A stretch of 37,209 nucleotides of DNA from Fidelibacterota bacterium (GTDB lineage: Bacteria > Fidelibacterota > Marinisomatia > Marinisomatales > TCS56), in the NCBI GenBank assembly GCA_013203115.1, contig JABMQW010000140.1, forward strand, positions 1 through 37,209. The letters are read 5' to 3'. Of this stretch, positions 1 through 8,854 are shown one piece after another. The notes under the pieces are model-generated. The model was not told the DNA's origin, ran no database searches, and saw only the letters and a list, made by a program, of their open reading frames with translations. Every line of letters starts with the position of its first letter. Within the stretch, counting starts at the first letter, position 1. Both the position numbers and the translations under genes were made by a program.

Positions 1-234
1 CGTCCGAATCTGACAAATCAATCACCCATTCCCAAGTGAAAGCGAAGCAGCGTTTGATCTTAATTTCAGCTTCGGTTTTTCTGATTGGCCGGTCTTTAGA
101 CGGTTTGCGAGCTGGATTGCTGATTGCGCTGTTCTTTACTTTTTTCCCTGGGCAATTTGAATATTCGATTGGCTTCTTTTCAAAATTCTGGATTACCCCG
201 TTGATCATGTTTGCCTTTTGGAGTCTGGAAAAAC

Positions 235-572
<338 letters not shown>

Positions 573-577
573 AAGTT

Positions 578-811
578 TTACTTAACCGCTTTATCGCGGT
601 ATATCAAGGCAAAAGGAATGATCACAACATAGCCCAGGAAAAGCATGGAAGGAGCAATTGTCAGACTCTGAAAACTGTTGACTTCGCCCAGAGCCATGAT
701 GATATAACCAAGGACTATGAAAATAATTCCGACGAGAAAAAGCAGGTAGTTCTTTGCGGTATAAGCCCAGCCTTCAAATAGATGCAGGCTTTCCTTGTGG
801 TTTTCCATGCT
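578..811 (-). CDS. Small two-TM membrane protein, DUF3098-like
   Basis: A protein of about 77 residues with two membrane segments: NYLLFLVGIIFIVLGYIIMA and, after a short loop with SLTIAPS, MLFLGYVVIIPFALIY. The order of an NY-start helix, a polar loop with T-I-A-P and a second helix resembles the DUF3098 family of small inner-membrane proteins in Bacteroidetes-like bacteria; function unknown. The frame extends upstream to a TTG at 853, but family-like sequence begins near MENHKES, so ATG at 811 (or 805) is preferred. No clear Shine-Dalgarno supports either. It is divergent from mltG and ends 6 nt before tRNA-Asp on the same strand, suggesting a shared transcript. Confidence 0.7.
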   Translation of the reverse strand, partial: SMENHKESLHLFEGWAYTAKNYLLFLVGIIFIVLGYIIMALGEVNSFQSLTIAPSMLFLGYVVIIPFALIYRDKAVK

Positions 812-936
812 CATAGCAGCCGCGAAAATACGCTGGACAGTCAGTACTAACAAAAGGAAAAATATTTATCATATACATCAGTATTATGCTTTGACTTATC
901 CGAATACAAACATTTAACTTCGCCCCCCGTAAAGCC

Positions 937-2007
937 ATGCAAAATATTCCGTTCATCAACTTTAAAAAGGCTTATTTGGGTATCATCCTACTTCTTCTGA
1001 TTACCAGTGTAATAACGTTCTATTGTTCGATCATTTTCTGGTCTCAGGATAATCCCTTTGACCGGATACGCGTAAAGGTGCCGGAGGGCGCTTCATTAAC
1101 ATCCATTTCCGGGCTATTGAAAGAAAAACAAATTATTAGCAACCAAAAAACATTTACCCTGGCTGCCAAGTTATTGGGACAGGAAAAAAATATACCCGCC
1201 GGTGTATTTACACTGTGGAATGCCAGTAATAATTATGGTATTTTACGTCAGTTAGTAAACGGTTCACCGACTAACAAGTCCATTACAATAATTGAAGGCT
1301 GGACAATTGCTGAAGTTGCTGACGAGGTGTCTGTTGCTTTAGGTTTGAATGGAGCTACTTTTAGCAGTTTATGTCACGATTCTGCTTTTATCAAATCATT
1401 GGCTATACCAGCGGTCAGCAGTTTGGAAGGGTTTCTTTTCCCGGAGACCTACAATTTTCTGGAGGGTCAGAATGAAAAGGAAATCATTACGCGACTTGTA
1501 GATCAGTATAAAAACCACTTTACCCGCGAGATGATGGGTATTGAGGAAAGAATTGGTTTAAGCGAATTGGAGATCATCACCATGGCTTCCATTATTGAAG
1601 GCGAAGCTATCTATGATGAAGAGCGACCAATCATTGCGGCGGTCTACTACAACCGGTTAAAGAAGCACATGCGGCTGCAGGCTGACCCCACTATACAATA
1701 TATAATCGAAGGCTCACCCCGGCGGTTGCTTAAAAGAGATCTGCAGATCAGATCGCCTTATAACACTTATCGTATTTATGGATTACCCATCGGACCAATC
1801 AACAGTCCGGGTCGTCAGTCCATATTAGCTGCATTATACCCGGCAGATGTTGGGTATTTGTATTTTGTTGCTAAGGGTGATGGCTATCATACTTTTTCCA
1901 ATACCCAAGCGGAACATAATCGGGCTAAGCGCAAATTTCAACAAGTTAGACGTAATGCAGCTCGTGAACGAAGAATGAAAATGCAGAATAAGACCGACGC
2001 AATATGA
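937..2007 (+). CDS. mltG: Endolytic murein transglycosylase MltG
   Basis: MltG is an inner-membrane lytic transglycosylase that cleaves nascent peptidoglycan strands and helps set glycan length. The 356 residues match family length. There is one N-terminal membrane anchor (about 12-34), a LysM-like region (about 44-110) and the YceG/MltG catalytic domain. Visible blocks are LEGFLFPETY (163-172), MASIIEGEA (216-224) with E221 at the place of the catalytic Glu (E218 in E. coli), LQADPTIQY (247-255) and YGLPIGPINSPG (281-292). The C-terminus is basic (RRNAARERRMKMQ). ATG 937 is the first start before the anchor. Its TGA overlaps the ATG of the helicase gene by 4 bp, indicating translational coupling. 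Identification is firm. Confidence 0.95.
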   Translation: MQNIPFINFKKAYLGIILLLLITSVITFYCSIIFWSQDNPFDRIRVKVPEGASLTSISGLLKEKQIISNQKTFTLAAKLLGQEKNIPAGVFTLWNASNNYGILRQLVNGSPTNKSITIIEGWTIAEVADEVSVALGLNGATFSSLCHDSAFIKSLAIPAVSSLEGFLFPETYNFLEGQNEKEIITRLVDQYKNHFTREMMGIEERIGLSELEIITMASIIEGEAIYDEERPIIAAVYYNRLKKHMRLQADPTIQYIIEGSPRRLLKRDLQIRSPYNTYRIYGLPIGPINSPGRQSILAALYPADVGYLYFVAKGDGYHTFSNTQAEHNRAKRKFQQVRRNAARERRMKMQNKTDAI

Positions 2008-4184
2008 GTTTGAGAAATTTAAATAAGATCCAGAAAACTGCCGTTGAATCAATCGATACACCGGTTCTGGTATTCGCAGGTGCCGGTAGTGGTAAAACAC
2101 GGGTTATAACTCAAAAAATCGCTTACCTTATTCAGCAGGGATTTTACCAACCCGAGGAAATTTTGGCAGTTACTTTTACCAACAAAGCAGCCAACGAAAT
2201 GAAAGAACGGGTTTGTAAACTGCTAAAACAGGATTCAGTTACTACAAATATTGGTACCTTTCATTCGATTTGTGCCCGTCTTTTAAGGCAGGAAATTAAA
2301 CGGCTTGGTTATACACAGGATTATGTTATTTATGATTCTATTGACCAACTTGCTTTGATAAAACTGGTTCTTGATGATATGAATATCTCCAAGGATTATC
2401 TCTTTCCGGGGAAGGTCCAAAATTATATCAGCGGATATAAAAATAAACTGCTTTTTCCTGAAGATGTGGCTGCAAAAGCAGGAAATAATTTAGTACGTAC
2501 TGTTGCGGAAGTATATGCGAATTACCAGAAGGAATTAAGGAAAAATAATGCAGTGGATTTTGATGATTTGTTGATTCTGCCATTGGTTTTATTTGAAAAT
2601 TATCCTGCGGTTTTAAAAAAATACCAGGAACGCTGGAAATATATCGTTGTTGATGAATATCAGGATACCAATCGGCCACAGTTTTTATTTGTGTCCAGAT
2701 TAGCTGAAAAGCATAACCATATTTGTGTAGTTGGTGATGATGATCAGTCTATTTATGGTTGGCGTGGTGCTGATATACGCAATATTCTTGATTTTGAAAA
2801 AGTATTTAAAGATTGTGTGGTCTTTAAACTGGAAAAAAATTATCGTTCCACACAGAAAATATTATCGGCTGCAACTGCTATCGTACAGAATAACGAGCAC
2901 CGGGCTCATAAGGAATTAGTATCAGTCCGGGGCGCTGGGGAAAAACTGGGCTTGATTGAAACTCAGGATGAGATGGAGGAAGCCGATGCCGTGGTCAACG
3001 CTATCGAGAAAGAAATAAAACTCAATAAACGCAAGTTTAGTGATTTTGCCATATTATACCGTACTAATGCTCAATCTCGCGCTTTGGAAGATAGTTTGAT
3101 GCAGATGGGAATCCCCTATGATATTGTTGGTGGTATTCGGTTCTACAAGCGTAAAGAAATCAAAGATTTTCTGGCCTACTTGAAATTGATAGTGAATCTG
3201 GAAGATACCGTTGCACTACGCCGTGTGATTAATTTCCCTCCGCGGGGTATCGGCAGTAAAACAATTGATAAATGTATTAAGCGGGCCGAAAAGGTGAATA
3301 AGCGGCTGTTTGATGTTCTGGCGGAACCCTCCGCCATCGATATTCGTGGAAAACAAGCCGATTCACTGTCAAGTTTCTTCCGGATTGTGTCTAAATACCA
3401 TGACTTGCTTGATAAATTGAATGTCAGTGAACTGGCTCAAACTTTAATTGAAGATACCGGATTTATTAAATATTATAAAGAGCAAAATACGCCTGAGGAT
3501 CGGGACAGAGTAGAAAACATCGAGGAATTACTCAAGGCGATCGACGTATTTACCCGGCGGAATTCCGAAAATAGCTTGCAGCGATTTATGGAAGAAGTCA
3601 CCCTGTTGACTGATATTGATAATTGGGATGAAAAGGTCAACCGGATAACATTAATGACAGCCCATTCCTCCAAGGGATTGGAATTTCCGGTTGTATTCAT
3701 CACCGGTATGGAGGAAGGATTGTTTCCGCACTTTAATTCTTTGAAGGAAGACGAGAATGTCGAAGAGGAACGTCGGCTATTCTACGTGGCTATTACCCGG
3801 GCTCAGAAACAAGTATATTTATTATACGCTAATGCTCGTCGGCGCATGGGATCGGACCAGGTCGTTGGATTGGTGTCCCGCTTTATTCATGAGATACCTG
3901 AGAATTACCTTACTAAAATACGTTTTACATCTGCCCTGACACGCAAAGTAGTTCGAACAGGCTGGGGTAATACCAAAACGGTGGTAAAACGTACCGTCAC
4001 CGTTTTTGATGATTTCAAAAAAGGTGATTATGTTGAACATGCCATTTTTGGAATTGGTAAAATTGAAGCTTTGAGTGGCAGCGGGGAAAACCAGCGTGTG
4101 GGGATTGTTTTTAAGGATGGTCAAAAGCGTAAACTGGTAGTAAAATTCGCCAAACTTAAAAAAATCCAGAATCCAAACTCTTGA
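2004..4184 (+). CDS. pcrA: UvrD/PcrA-type DNA helicase
   Basis: A superfamily 1A 3'-5' ATP-dependent helicase acting in nucleotide excision repair, replication restart and removal of stalled RNA polymerase. All core motifs are visible: AGAGSGKT (25-32, Walker A), FTNKAANEM (motif Ia), GTFHS, VVDEYQDTN (Walker B, DEYQDT about 217-222), VGDDDQSIYGWRGAD (243-257), LEKNYRST, LMTAHSSKGLEFPVVF and RRLFYVAITRAQ with the arginine finger. The last 60 residues (GDYVEHAIFGIGKI...) form the PcrA/UvrD C-terminal Tudor-like domain that contacts RNA polymerase. At 726 residues it has normal length. Both uvrD and pcrA names fit. It overlaps mltG by 4 bp and is followed by a 107-bp gap before fur. Confidence 0.95.
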   Translation: MSLRNLNKIQKTAVESIDTPVLVFAGAGSGKTRVITQKIAYLIQQGFYQPEEILAVTFTNKAANEMKERVCKLLKQDSVTTNIGTFHSICARLLRQEIKRLGYTQDYVIYDSIDQLALIKLVLDDMNISKDYLFPGKVQNYISGYKNKLLFPEDVAAKAGNNLVRTVAEVYANYQKELRKNNAVDFDDLLILPLVLFENYPAVLKKYQERWKYIVVDEYQDTNRPQFLFVSRLAEKHNHICVVGDDDQSIYGWRGADIRNILDFEKVFKDCVVFKLEKNYRSTQKILSAATAIVQNNEHRAHKELVSVRGAGEKLGLIETQDEMEEADAVVNAIEKEIKLNKRKFSDFAILYRTNAQSRALEDSLMQMGIPYDIVGGIRFYKRKEIKDFLAYLKLIVNLEDTVALRRVINFPPRGIGSKTIDKCIKRAEKVNKRLFDVLAEPSAIDIRGKQADSLSSFFRIVSKYHDLLDKLNVSELAQTLIEDTGFIKYYKEQNTPEDRDRVENIEELLKAIDVFTRRNSENSLQRFMEEVTLLTDIDNWDEKVNRITLMTAHSSKGLEFPVVFITGMEEGLFPHFNSLKEDENVEEERRLFYVAITRAQKQVYLLYANARRRMGSDQVVGLVSRFIHEIPENYLTKIRFTSALTRKVVRTGWGNTKTVVKRTVTVFDDFKKGDYVEHAIFGIGKIEALSGSGENQRVGIVFKDGQKRKLVVKFAKLKKIQNPNS

Positions 4185-4196
4185 TACCGGTCCGGA

Positions 4197-4225
4197 TTCA
4201 ACCAACAATAGCAATAATTTATAAT
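4197..4225 (+). promoter_or_regulatory. Candidate sigma70-type promoter for fur
   Basis: A perfect TATAAT occurs at 4220-4225. A weak -35 match, TTCAAC at 4197-4202, lies 17 bp upstream. The site is in the gap between the helicase stop and fur, 66 bp before the fur ATG. The surrounding AATAATTTATAATAA stretch is A/T-rich and could overlap a Fur operator, but I see no convincing Fur-box palindrome. If real, fur and the small gene after it could be transcribed apart from mltG-pcrA. Confidence 0.4.
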
Positions 4226-4291
4226 AAAAGTGTTTCTGGAGAAGCTGAAATATTGTAAATTAGGTGAGATTCAATATCAATAAGGTTAATT

Positions 4292-4729
4292 ATGAACTCG
4301 CCTCAAATAGATTTAAGAGCAATTATCAAGCAGGAAGGTTTACGCTATACCCAACAGCGTGAAGCGGTCTGGTTGGAATTACAATCTTCAGATAGTCATC
4401 GTGACGCAGAGAATATTTATTTTGCCTTACGGCAGAAAAGTATAAATATATCCAGAGCGACGGTTTATCGTACAATCGAAATCCTGGTTAAAAATAATCT
4501 CGTCCGTAAACTCGATTTAGGCGATGGTAAAAACCGCTATGAAAGTAAATGGGGTTTGACCCATCATGATCACCTGATCTGCACCAAATGCGGACGGATC
4601 GAGGAATTTTTCCATGAGGGCATAGAAGAAATGCAGAAGGAAATAGCAGCCCAATACAATTTTACTCTGACCAATCATGTCCACCAGTTAATTGGTTTGT
4701 GTGAAAACTGTCGCGCAGATGAAGCATAG
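4292..4729 (+). CDS. fur: Fur-family metal- or peroxide-responsive transcriptional repressor
   Basis: A 145-residue Fur/Zur/PerR-type regulator. The N-terminal winged helix spans about 6-85, with GLRYTQQREAVW and the recognition helix SRATVYRTIEIL (about 54-65). The dimerisation/metal domain has HHDHLIC (91-97), C97-x2-C100 and C137-x2-C140, the two CxxC pairs of the structural zinc site, plus H129 and H131 as possible regulatory ligands. Subtype (iron, zinc, manganese or peroxide) cannot be fixed from these residues. The start ATG is preceded by AAGG at 7 nt. A 54-residue Cys-rich membrane peptide follows 21 bp downstream, hinting at a metal-related unit. Confidence 0.9.
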   Translation: MNSPQIDLRAIIKQEGLRYTQQREAVWLELQSSDSHRDAENIYFALRQKSINISRATVYRTIEILVKNNLVRKLDLGDGKNRYESKWGLTHHDHLICTKCGRIEEFFHEGIEEMQKEIAAQYNFTLTNHVHQLIGLCENCRADEA

Positions 4730-4750
4730 TATTTTGAATAGTAATTCAAG

Positions 4751-4915
4751 ATGAACTGGCAATTGTTGGTAACGGCTATTATAATAATAGTGGCCGGTGT
4801 ATTAGTTATAAGAAATATATATAAACAAGTAATACCTGCTAAAAATTTTACCTGTAATGGTTGTAATGGCGACTGCGTTGAGACATCTACGGGAAAAATT
4901 AATATTCGGAGATGA
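4751..4915 (+). CDS. 54-residue Cys-rich single-TM peptide, FeoB-associated-like
   Basis: A short ORF beginning MNWQLLVTAIIIIVAGVLVI, one N-terminal membrane helix, followed by a basic stretch (RNIYKQ) and a Cys cluster CNGCNGDC (C35, C38, C42). It ends with a polar tail and TGA. This layout, with MNWQ, one helix, a basic turn and clustered Cys, resembles the small 'FeoB-associated Cys-rich membrane protein' group found beside iron transporters; the resemblance is from memory and short. It starts 21 bp after fur and ends 3 bp before the convergent GNAT gene. No strong Shine-Dalgarno is present. A metal-handling or redox role is inferred from Cys content and the fur neighbour. Confidence 0.6.
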   Translation: MNWQLLVTAIIIIVAGVLVIRNIYKQVIPAKNFTCNGCNGDCVETSTGKINIRR

Positions 4916-4918
4916 TAT

Positions 4919-5398
4919 TTAATCCGTCAGCAGTTTTTGCATAATTATTGGTTTAGGTCCAGATTTGCCCTCCGTACTATAGCCCAGTTTATCATATAAT
5001 TGTTGGGCTGTTTGATTACCTCGATTTACATTTAAAGTAAGTTTTTCAAGCTTCAACTCACTGGCAATATTTTCTAAGTAATTAATAAGCTTTCGGGCAT
5101 ATCCCTGGCCACGATATTCCGGAGCAATGATTAAATGAAATATATGACCACGCAGTCGATCATCAGAGAATCGCAGACTGACATGTCCTATAATCAATTT
5201 GTTTTTTAACACTACACAGGAAAGCGTGTCAGAATCGGAGTAGAATTTTTTCTTCCAGTGTTTAAATTTGAACGGGTAGCGTGTTTTGGGTGATGTCAGG
5301 TTCAAATCCTTAGGATTACGAAACCAGTTTTTTAAACAGCCTTCCAACAGTCGGGCTTGTTCCGGATTTTTGTAATCTGCAATATGAATCTTTATCAT
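4919..5398 (-). CDS. GNAT-family N-acetyltransferase
   Basis: A 159-residue acetyl-CoA-dependent acyltransferase of the GNAT fold; the substrate is unknown. Motif A is HLIIAPEYRGQGYARKLI, with the R96-G-Q-G99-Y-A pyrophosphate loop. Motif B is LNVNRGNQTAQQLYDKLGY (about 122-140), including the N and Y typical of motif B. The frame extends 24 codons upstream to 5470, but that extension reads as non-family sequence (FYSLSISIK), so the ATG at 5398 (MIKIHIADYK) is chosen. It lies alone on the - strand, convergent with the small Cys-rich gene (3 bp apart) and divergent from the HD nuclease. The family is certain; a more specific role is not visible. Confidence 0.88.
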   Translation of the reverse strand: MIKIHIADYKNPEQARLLEGCLKNWFRNPKDLNLTSPKTRYPFKFKHWKKKFYSDSDTLSCVVLKNKLIIGHVSLRFSDDRLRGHIFHLIIAPEYRGQGYARKLINYLENIASELKLEKLTLNVNRGNQTAQQLYDKLGYSTEGKSGPKPIIMQKLLTD

Positions 5399-5500
5399 TT
5401 TTATACTAATTGATAGGCTGTAAAATAATACTAATGTCCAATATTTCTCAATGATCGCTCTGCTTGACATTGGTATCAGTTATTAGAAAATTCAAGCCTT

Positions 5501-6475
5501 ATGAAAACGATAACTACAATCGATAAGTTTATTGAAGGCGACCGAGTTCAAGGTTTTTATCTATGTGTGGAAAAGCACATACGACACAAGCGCAGCGGTG
5601 ATTTATATTTAGATTTATCATTGCGCGACCGAACTGGAGTTGTTGCGGCTAAGGTGTGGGACAAGGTCGAGGAATACAGTGCAAAATTTGAACAATCGGA
5701 GGCTGTAGCGGTATCGGGAATCATTGAAAGTTTTCAGGATCGTCTGCAACTAATAGTCAAAAAAATCAACCGGGCTACCATTCAACACTATGCCCGCTAT
5801 GGTTATGATCCGGCTTTGATTGTACCTGCCTCCGTTCACGATCCACAGGAAATGTGGGCTGCGATCGTTGCGCTGATTCGCAAAATCAAACATAAAGGTT
5901 TACGAAGATTGGTATCGCTCATCTATCGGGAGAATAAAGACCGATTGCTCATATTACCTGCTTCGATGATAATTCACCATGATTATCGCTCCGGTTTTCT
6001 GGAACATGTATTATCAATGGCTCAAATTGGTAAATTTTTGGCAACCCATTACCAAGTTGATGAAGATTTGTTGATGGCTGGTATTTTATTGCATGATATC
6101 GGGAAATTGCGCGAACTCAGCGGTGAATTTGAAAATCGCTACACTGATGAAGGCAATTTTATCGGTCACATAATTATCGGATATGATATTATTCGGGAAG
6201 CCCTTGGTGAAGTGGGAGGTTTTTCGGATGAATTGCGCTGGAAATTGAAACACATGCTGCTGGCCCATCAAGGCACGCTCGAATGGGGAAGCCCGAGAAG
6301 ACCGGCTTTTAAAGAAGCGCTATTACTGCATATGATTGATAATATGGATGCTAAATTCAATCTGATGGATAAGTTGCTGGAGGAGGATCAGAATGCTGGG
6401 AAATGGACTGATCTGAGGAATTATTTCCGTACTGCATTGTATAAGGGTAACGATGCCGCCGACCCAACTGGTTAA
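5501..6475 (+). CDS. YhaM-like 3'-5' exoribonuclease (OB-fold plus HD domain)
   Basis: 324 residues with the two-domain layout of Bacillus YhaM and related cytosolic 3'-5' exoribonucleases. The N-terminal OB-fold nucleic-acid-binding domain (about 10-95) contains YLDLSLRDRTGVVAAKVW. The HD phosphohydrolase domain (about 160-290) has metal ligands H169 (FLEHV), H198-D199 (LLHDIGK), H223 (IGHI), H256 (LLAHQG) and D280. Family length is about 310-330. It likely trims RNA 3' ends, but HD domains also serve other phosphohydrolase roles, so substrate is inferred. Its end overlaps the next gene by 23 bp, suggesting co-expression with the ECF S component although the functions seem unrelated. Confidence 0.85.
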   Translation: MKTITTIDKFIEGDRVQGFYLCVEKHIRHKRSGDLYLDLSLRDRTGVVAAKVWDKVEEYSAKFEQSEAVAVSGIIESFQDRLQLIVKKINRATIQHYARYGYDPALIVPASVHDPQEMWAAIVALIRKIKHKGLRRLVSLIYRENKDRLLILPASMIIHHDYRSGFLEHVLSMAQIGKFLATHYQVDEDLLMAGILLHDIGKLRELSGEFENRYTDEGNFIGHIIIGYDIIREALGEVGGFSDELRWKLKHMLLAHQGTLEWGSPRRPAFKEALLLHMIDNMDAKFNLMDKLLEEDQNAGKWTDLRNYFRTALYKGNDAADPTG

Positions 6476-7001
6476 AGCATCCATTTTTACTGCTCTGGCA
6501 ATCGGTGCCGGATATGCATTATTACTTGTGCCCAATGTAGAATTGATTACCGCAATAGTATTCTGTGCCGGAGCCTGGTTGGGAATTGGCTGGGGTGTAC
6601 TGGTTGGTGCAATGGCGGAATTGATATTTTCAGTAATGCACCCACTGGGGTCCGGTTTGGCGTTTCCGCCCCTGTTGCTGACTCAGGTAATTGCCATGAG
6701 TCTGACCGGTTTGGTCGGCGGATTATTACGTCCCGTCTTGCTGAATTGGAAAAATTCCTTGTCAGGGAAAGTCGCCCTCGCTTTTATTGGTTTAATTCTT
6801 ACTTTTATCTATGATTCGCTGACGACTTTAAGCTTTCCGGTCAGTGCGGGCTTTGATTGGCCGCAGACGGTAGCTATTTATCTGTCCGGGCTTGGTTTTA
6901 CAATATTGCACCAGGTATCAAATGCGATCGTATTTGCTGTTGGAATACCCCACATAATTGGTACTACAGCCTTTAAGGAAGACAACAAGGTGGTAATTTA
7001 A
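6453..7001 (+). CDS. ECF transporter S (substrate-binding) component
   Basis: A 182-residue, almost wholly hydrophobic protein with about six membrane segments (near 8-26, 30-50, 51-64, 70-92, 104-128, 138-168), the size and helix pattern of energy-coupling-factor S components that bind a vitamin or metal in the inner membrane. The N-terminal segment has small residues (ALAIGAGYA), as expected for the helix that docks on the T component. The vitamin cannot be told. No A (ATPase) or T component is in the window, so it would rely on a shared module encoded elsewhere. It overlaps the HD gene by 23 bp, and its stop shares one base with the ATG of the following outer-membrane barrel gene. Confidence 0.75.
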   Translation: MPPTQLVKASIFTALAIGAGYALLLVPNVELITAIVFCAGAWLGIGWGVLVGAMAELIFSVMHPLGSGLAFPPLLLTQVIAMSLTGLVGGLLRPVLLNWKNSLSGKVALAFIGLILTFIYDSLTTLSFPVSAGFDWPQTVAIYLSGLGFTILHQVSNAIVFAVGIPHIIGTTAFKEDNKVVI

Positions 7002-8668
7002 TGATATTACCCGGGCGCTTACTGGTTTTAGGATTCTGTTTTGTACTTTTATCGGCCGGATTCTCCCAAACCACTAATGATTTGCCCTTTGAGTGGAGTG
7101 GACAATATGGTTTACGCAGTATTAACGGGAATTTACTCTGGCATCGTGATTGGACTTCGGGACCCATATTATTTGATCGTTTGGTAGCCATCTATCCCTT
7201 GCGATTGGGTCCGGCGGTCGCCGATCGTTTCGCGGTCCATAGTATGGGTAATTTTCCGCAATTTTCACCGCCACCGGACAGCCTGCCAATTATTAGCCGG
7301 TTTAATTATCAGCGTGGTGATTTCAATTTTGATCAGTTGGAAGTAGAAGCTCGCTTCTCAGAACCAGGCAGCCAGGTTAATTTAATGGGCTTCAAGCGTA
7401 GTTATGCCGGCCAAATAGCCGAATTTATTTTACCTTCCGGTGTTGAGGTCCCGATGCAACAATCTTACCGGTTTGATTATCGTTCCAATGCTCAAAAAAA
7501 TGGGCAATTCGAATTATCATTGCTACGTCTATTATCCAATTCCGGTTTACCGGATTCGTCTGTCCGTGGTTATTACAATGATCAAATAACCGCTGGTGGA
7601 ATCCTGCTGCAAAAACCGTTTGGATCTGGGATATTGGACTTACACGCCAGTCAATTGCATTATAAACAAAATTCCGGTAAGCCTTCTAATGATACCACCT
7701 ATTCACAGAAACTGGTGCGCAGTTTTCTATCATCCCGTTATCGACGACCTTTGGAAAGCAACGCCGAATTATTATTGTTCTTTGCGGTAAACCAACAAGC
7801 CGCACCATCGATTCTCCGTACCTGGTATACCGTGTTAACCGGCTATGAGAATCAGTTACTAAAAGCAGCCGCGGGAGTATCGATCATTGATTTAGCGGTC
7901 TCCCCACATCTGAGAATTGATCTAATCCCCTCGCTCGCTGGTTTGAATGTTAATATGCATATCGCTTATTATAAAAGGAGAGTGCCTCGGGTATTTTTAT
8001 CCGAACAACTTGATAAATCCACCCAGTGGTTTAATGGTTGTTTCACGGTAATAAAGAGCAGTGACAATTTTGATATAACGCTCGAGACCGGAATTATCCA
8101 ATCACCGGATTATCATTATCTGAAAGAAGTTGCTGGTACTGATAATTTTATTACCCAACGATCATCAGCTTATCTATGGCATGGCATGACTCAGTTGGAT
8201 TGGCAAATCACCGATGAATGGCTTCTGGAATGTAATTACCGTCATACTGGCTATGATCAAGTTACCTTATCGGATGGAATCCGTGATCGAATAAACCTTG
8301 GGATTGAAGGTAAATTGAAGTTTATTTTAAAAGATCGTTTGGATTTGTATGCCCGATTGGATATTCAAGGTTGGTTGAATCGTGATCCCGCTTTCGGGTT
8401 TGATCCCTACCGCACTGTACCTTATTCCGGAATTGCAGATGCAGAGCCAATTAACAATCACTGGCCGATCAGCTTTCAGTTACGGGCAGTGATTACCACT
8501 GTAACGATTACTTATCAGATGGAGAATCTGGCTTACGAATTGTCACCCCTATTGGCACGGATTAACTCGTCCCTTTCACCCGATTCCCAAAAAATAACTG
8601 GTAACCGATTCTTTCCTGCAATGGGAAGTTTCATCCGGTTTGGCATTGAGTGGAATTTCGAGAAATGA
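7001..8668 (+). CDS. Outer-membrane beta-barrel protein, porin or plugless-receptor type
   Basis: 555 residues with a signal peptide (LLVLGFCFVLLSAGFS, then QTT) and then a chain of alternating strand-like segments separated by turns, as in large outer-membrane barrels. The last residues (GSFIRFGIEWNFEK) look like a terminal strand with aromatic positions. No TonB box, plug domain or Cys lipobox is visible. Its ATG overlaps the stop of the ECF S component by one base (TAATG), so the two are translated together. The obvious inference is a matched pair: the barrel admits a nutrient to the periplasm and the S component carries it across the inner membrane. The exact family is not recognised, and a structural barrel unrelated to uptake remains possible. 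Confidence 0.65.
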   Translation: MILPGRLLVLGFCFVLLSAGFSQTTNDLPFEWSGQYGLRSINGNLLWHRDWTSGPILFDRLVAIYPLRLGPAVADRFAVHSMGNFPQFSPPPDSLPIISRFNYQRGDFNFDQLEVEARFSEPGSQVNLMGFKRSYAGQIAEFILPSGVEVPMQQSYRFDYRSNAQKNGQFELSLLRLLSNSGLPDSSVRGYYNDQITAGGILLQKPFGSGILDLHASQLHYKQNSGKPSNDTTYSQKLVRSFLSSRYRRPLESNAELLLFFAVNQQAAPSILRTWYTVLTGYENQLLKAAAGVSIIDLAVSPHLRIDLIPSLAGLNVNMHIAYYKRRVPRVFLSEQLDKSTQWFNGCFTVIKSSDNFDITLETGIIQSPDYHYLKEVAGTDNFITQRSSAYLWHGMTQLDWQITDEWLLECNYRHTGYDQVTLSDGIRDRINLGIEGKLKFILKDRLDLYARLDIQGWLNRDPAFGFDPYRTVPYSGIADAEPINNHWPISFQLRAVITTVTITYQMENLAYELSPLLARINSSLSPDSQKITGNRFFPAMGSFIRFGIEWNFEK

Positions 8669-8854
8669 GCGTCATATAAACAGCATGATTGGTACCGTTA
8701 AAATGTAAATTTTGTTTTTACCTGCGTTTGATTAATATCACAACCTTATTTAATAGGTGTAATTAATTTTTACCGCTGTCCGACCATTTTTAGAATACAA
8801 TTTTAACCAATTTTCCACCTTAAGGTTTTAAAAATAACAAATACGGAATTCAAT

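Noticed and set aside
774-959. ORF on the - strand overlapping the DUF3098-like gene and the mltG start
   Set aside because: It lies across the divergent promoter region, has no family signal and shares coding space with two better-supported genes.
3822-4214. 130-residue ORF antisense to the end of the helicase gene
   Set aside because: A shadow of the strongly supported pcrA reading frame; no recognisable domain.
4183-4291. Possible Fur box upstream of fur
   Set aside because: The A/T-rich stretch near 4211-4229 has no clear 7-1-7 palindrome; only the -10 hexamer could be supported.
8669-8854. Riboswitch or terminator in the gap before the lipoprotein gene
   Set aside because: No stem followed by a T-run and no recognisable conserved boxes; probably only a promoter region.
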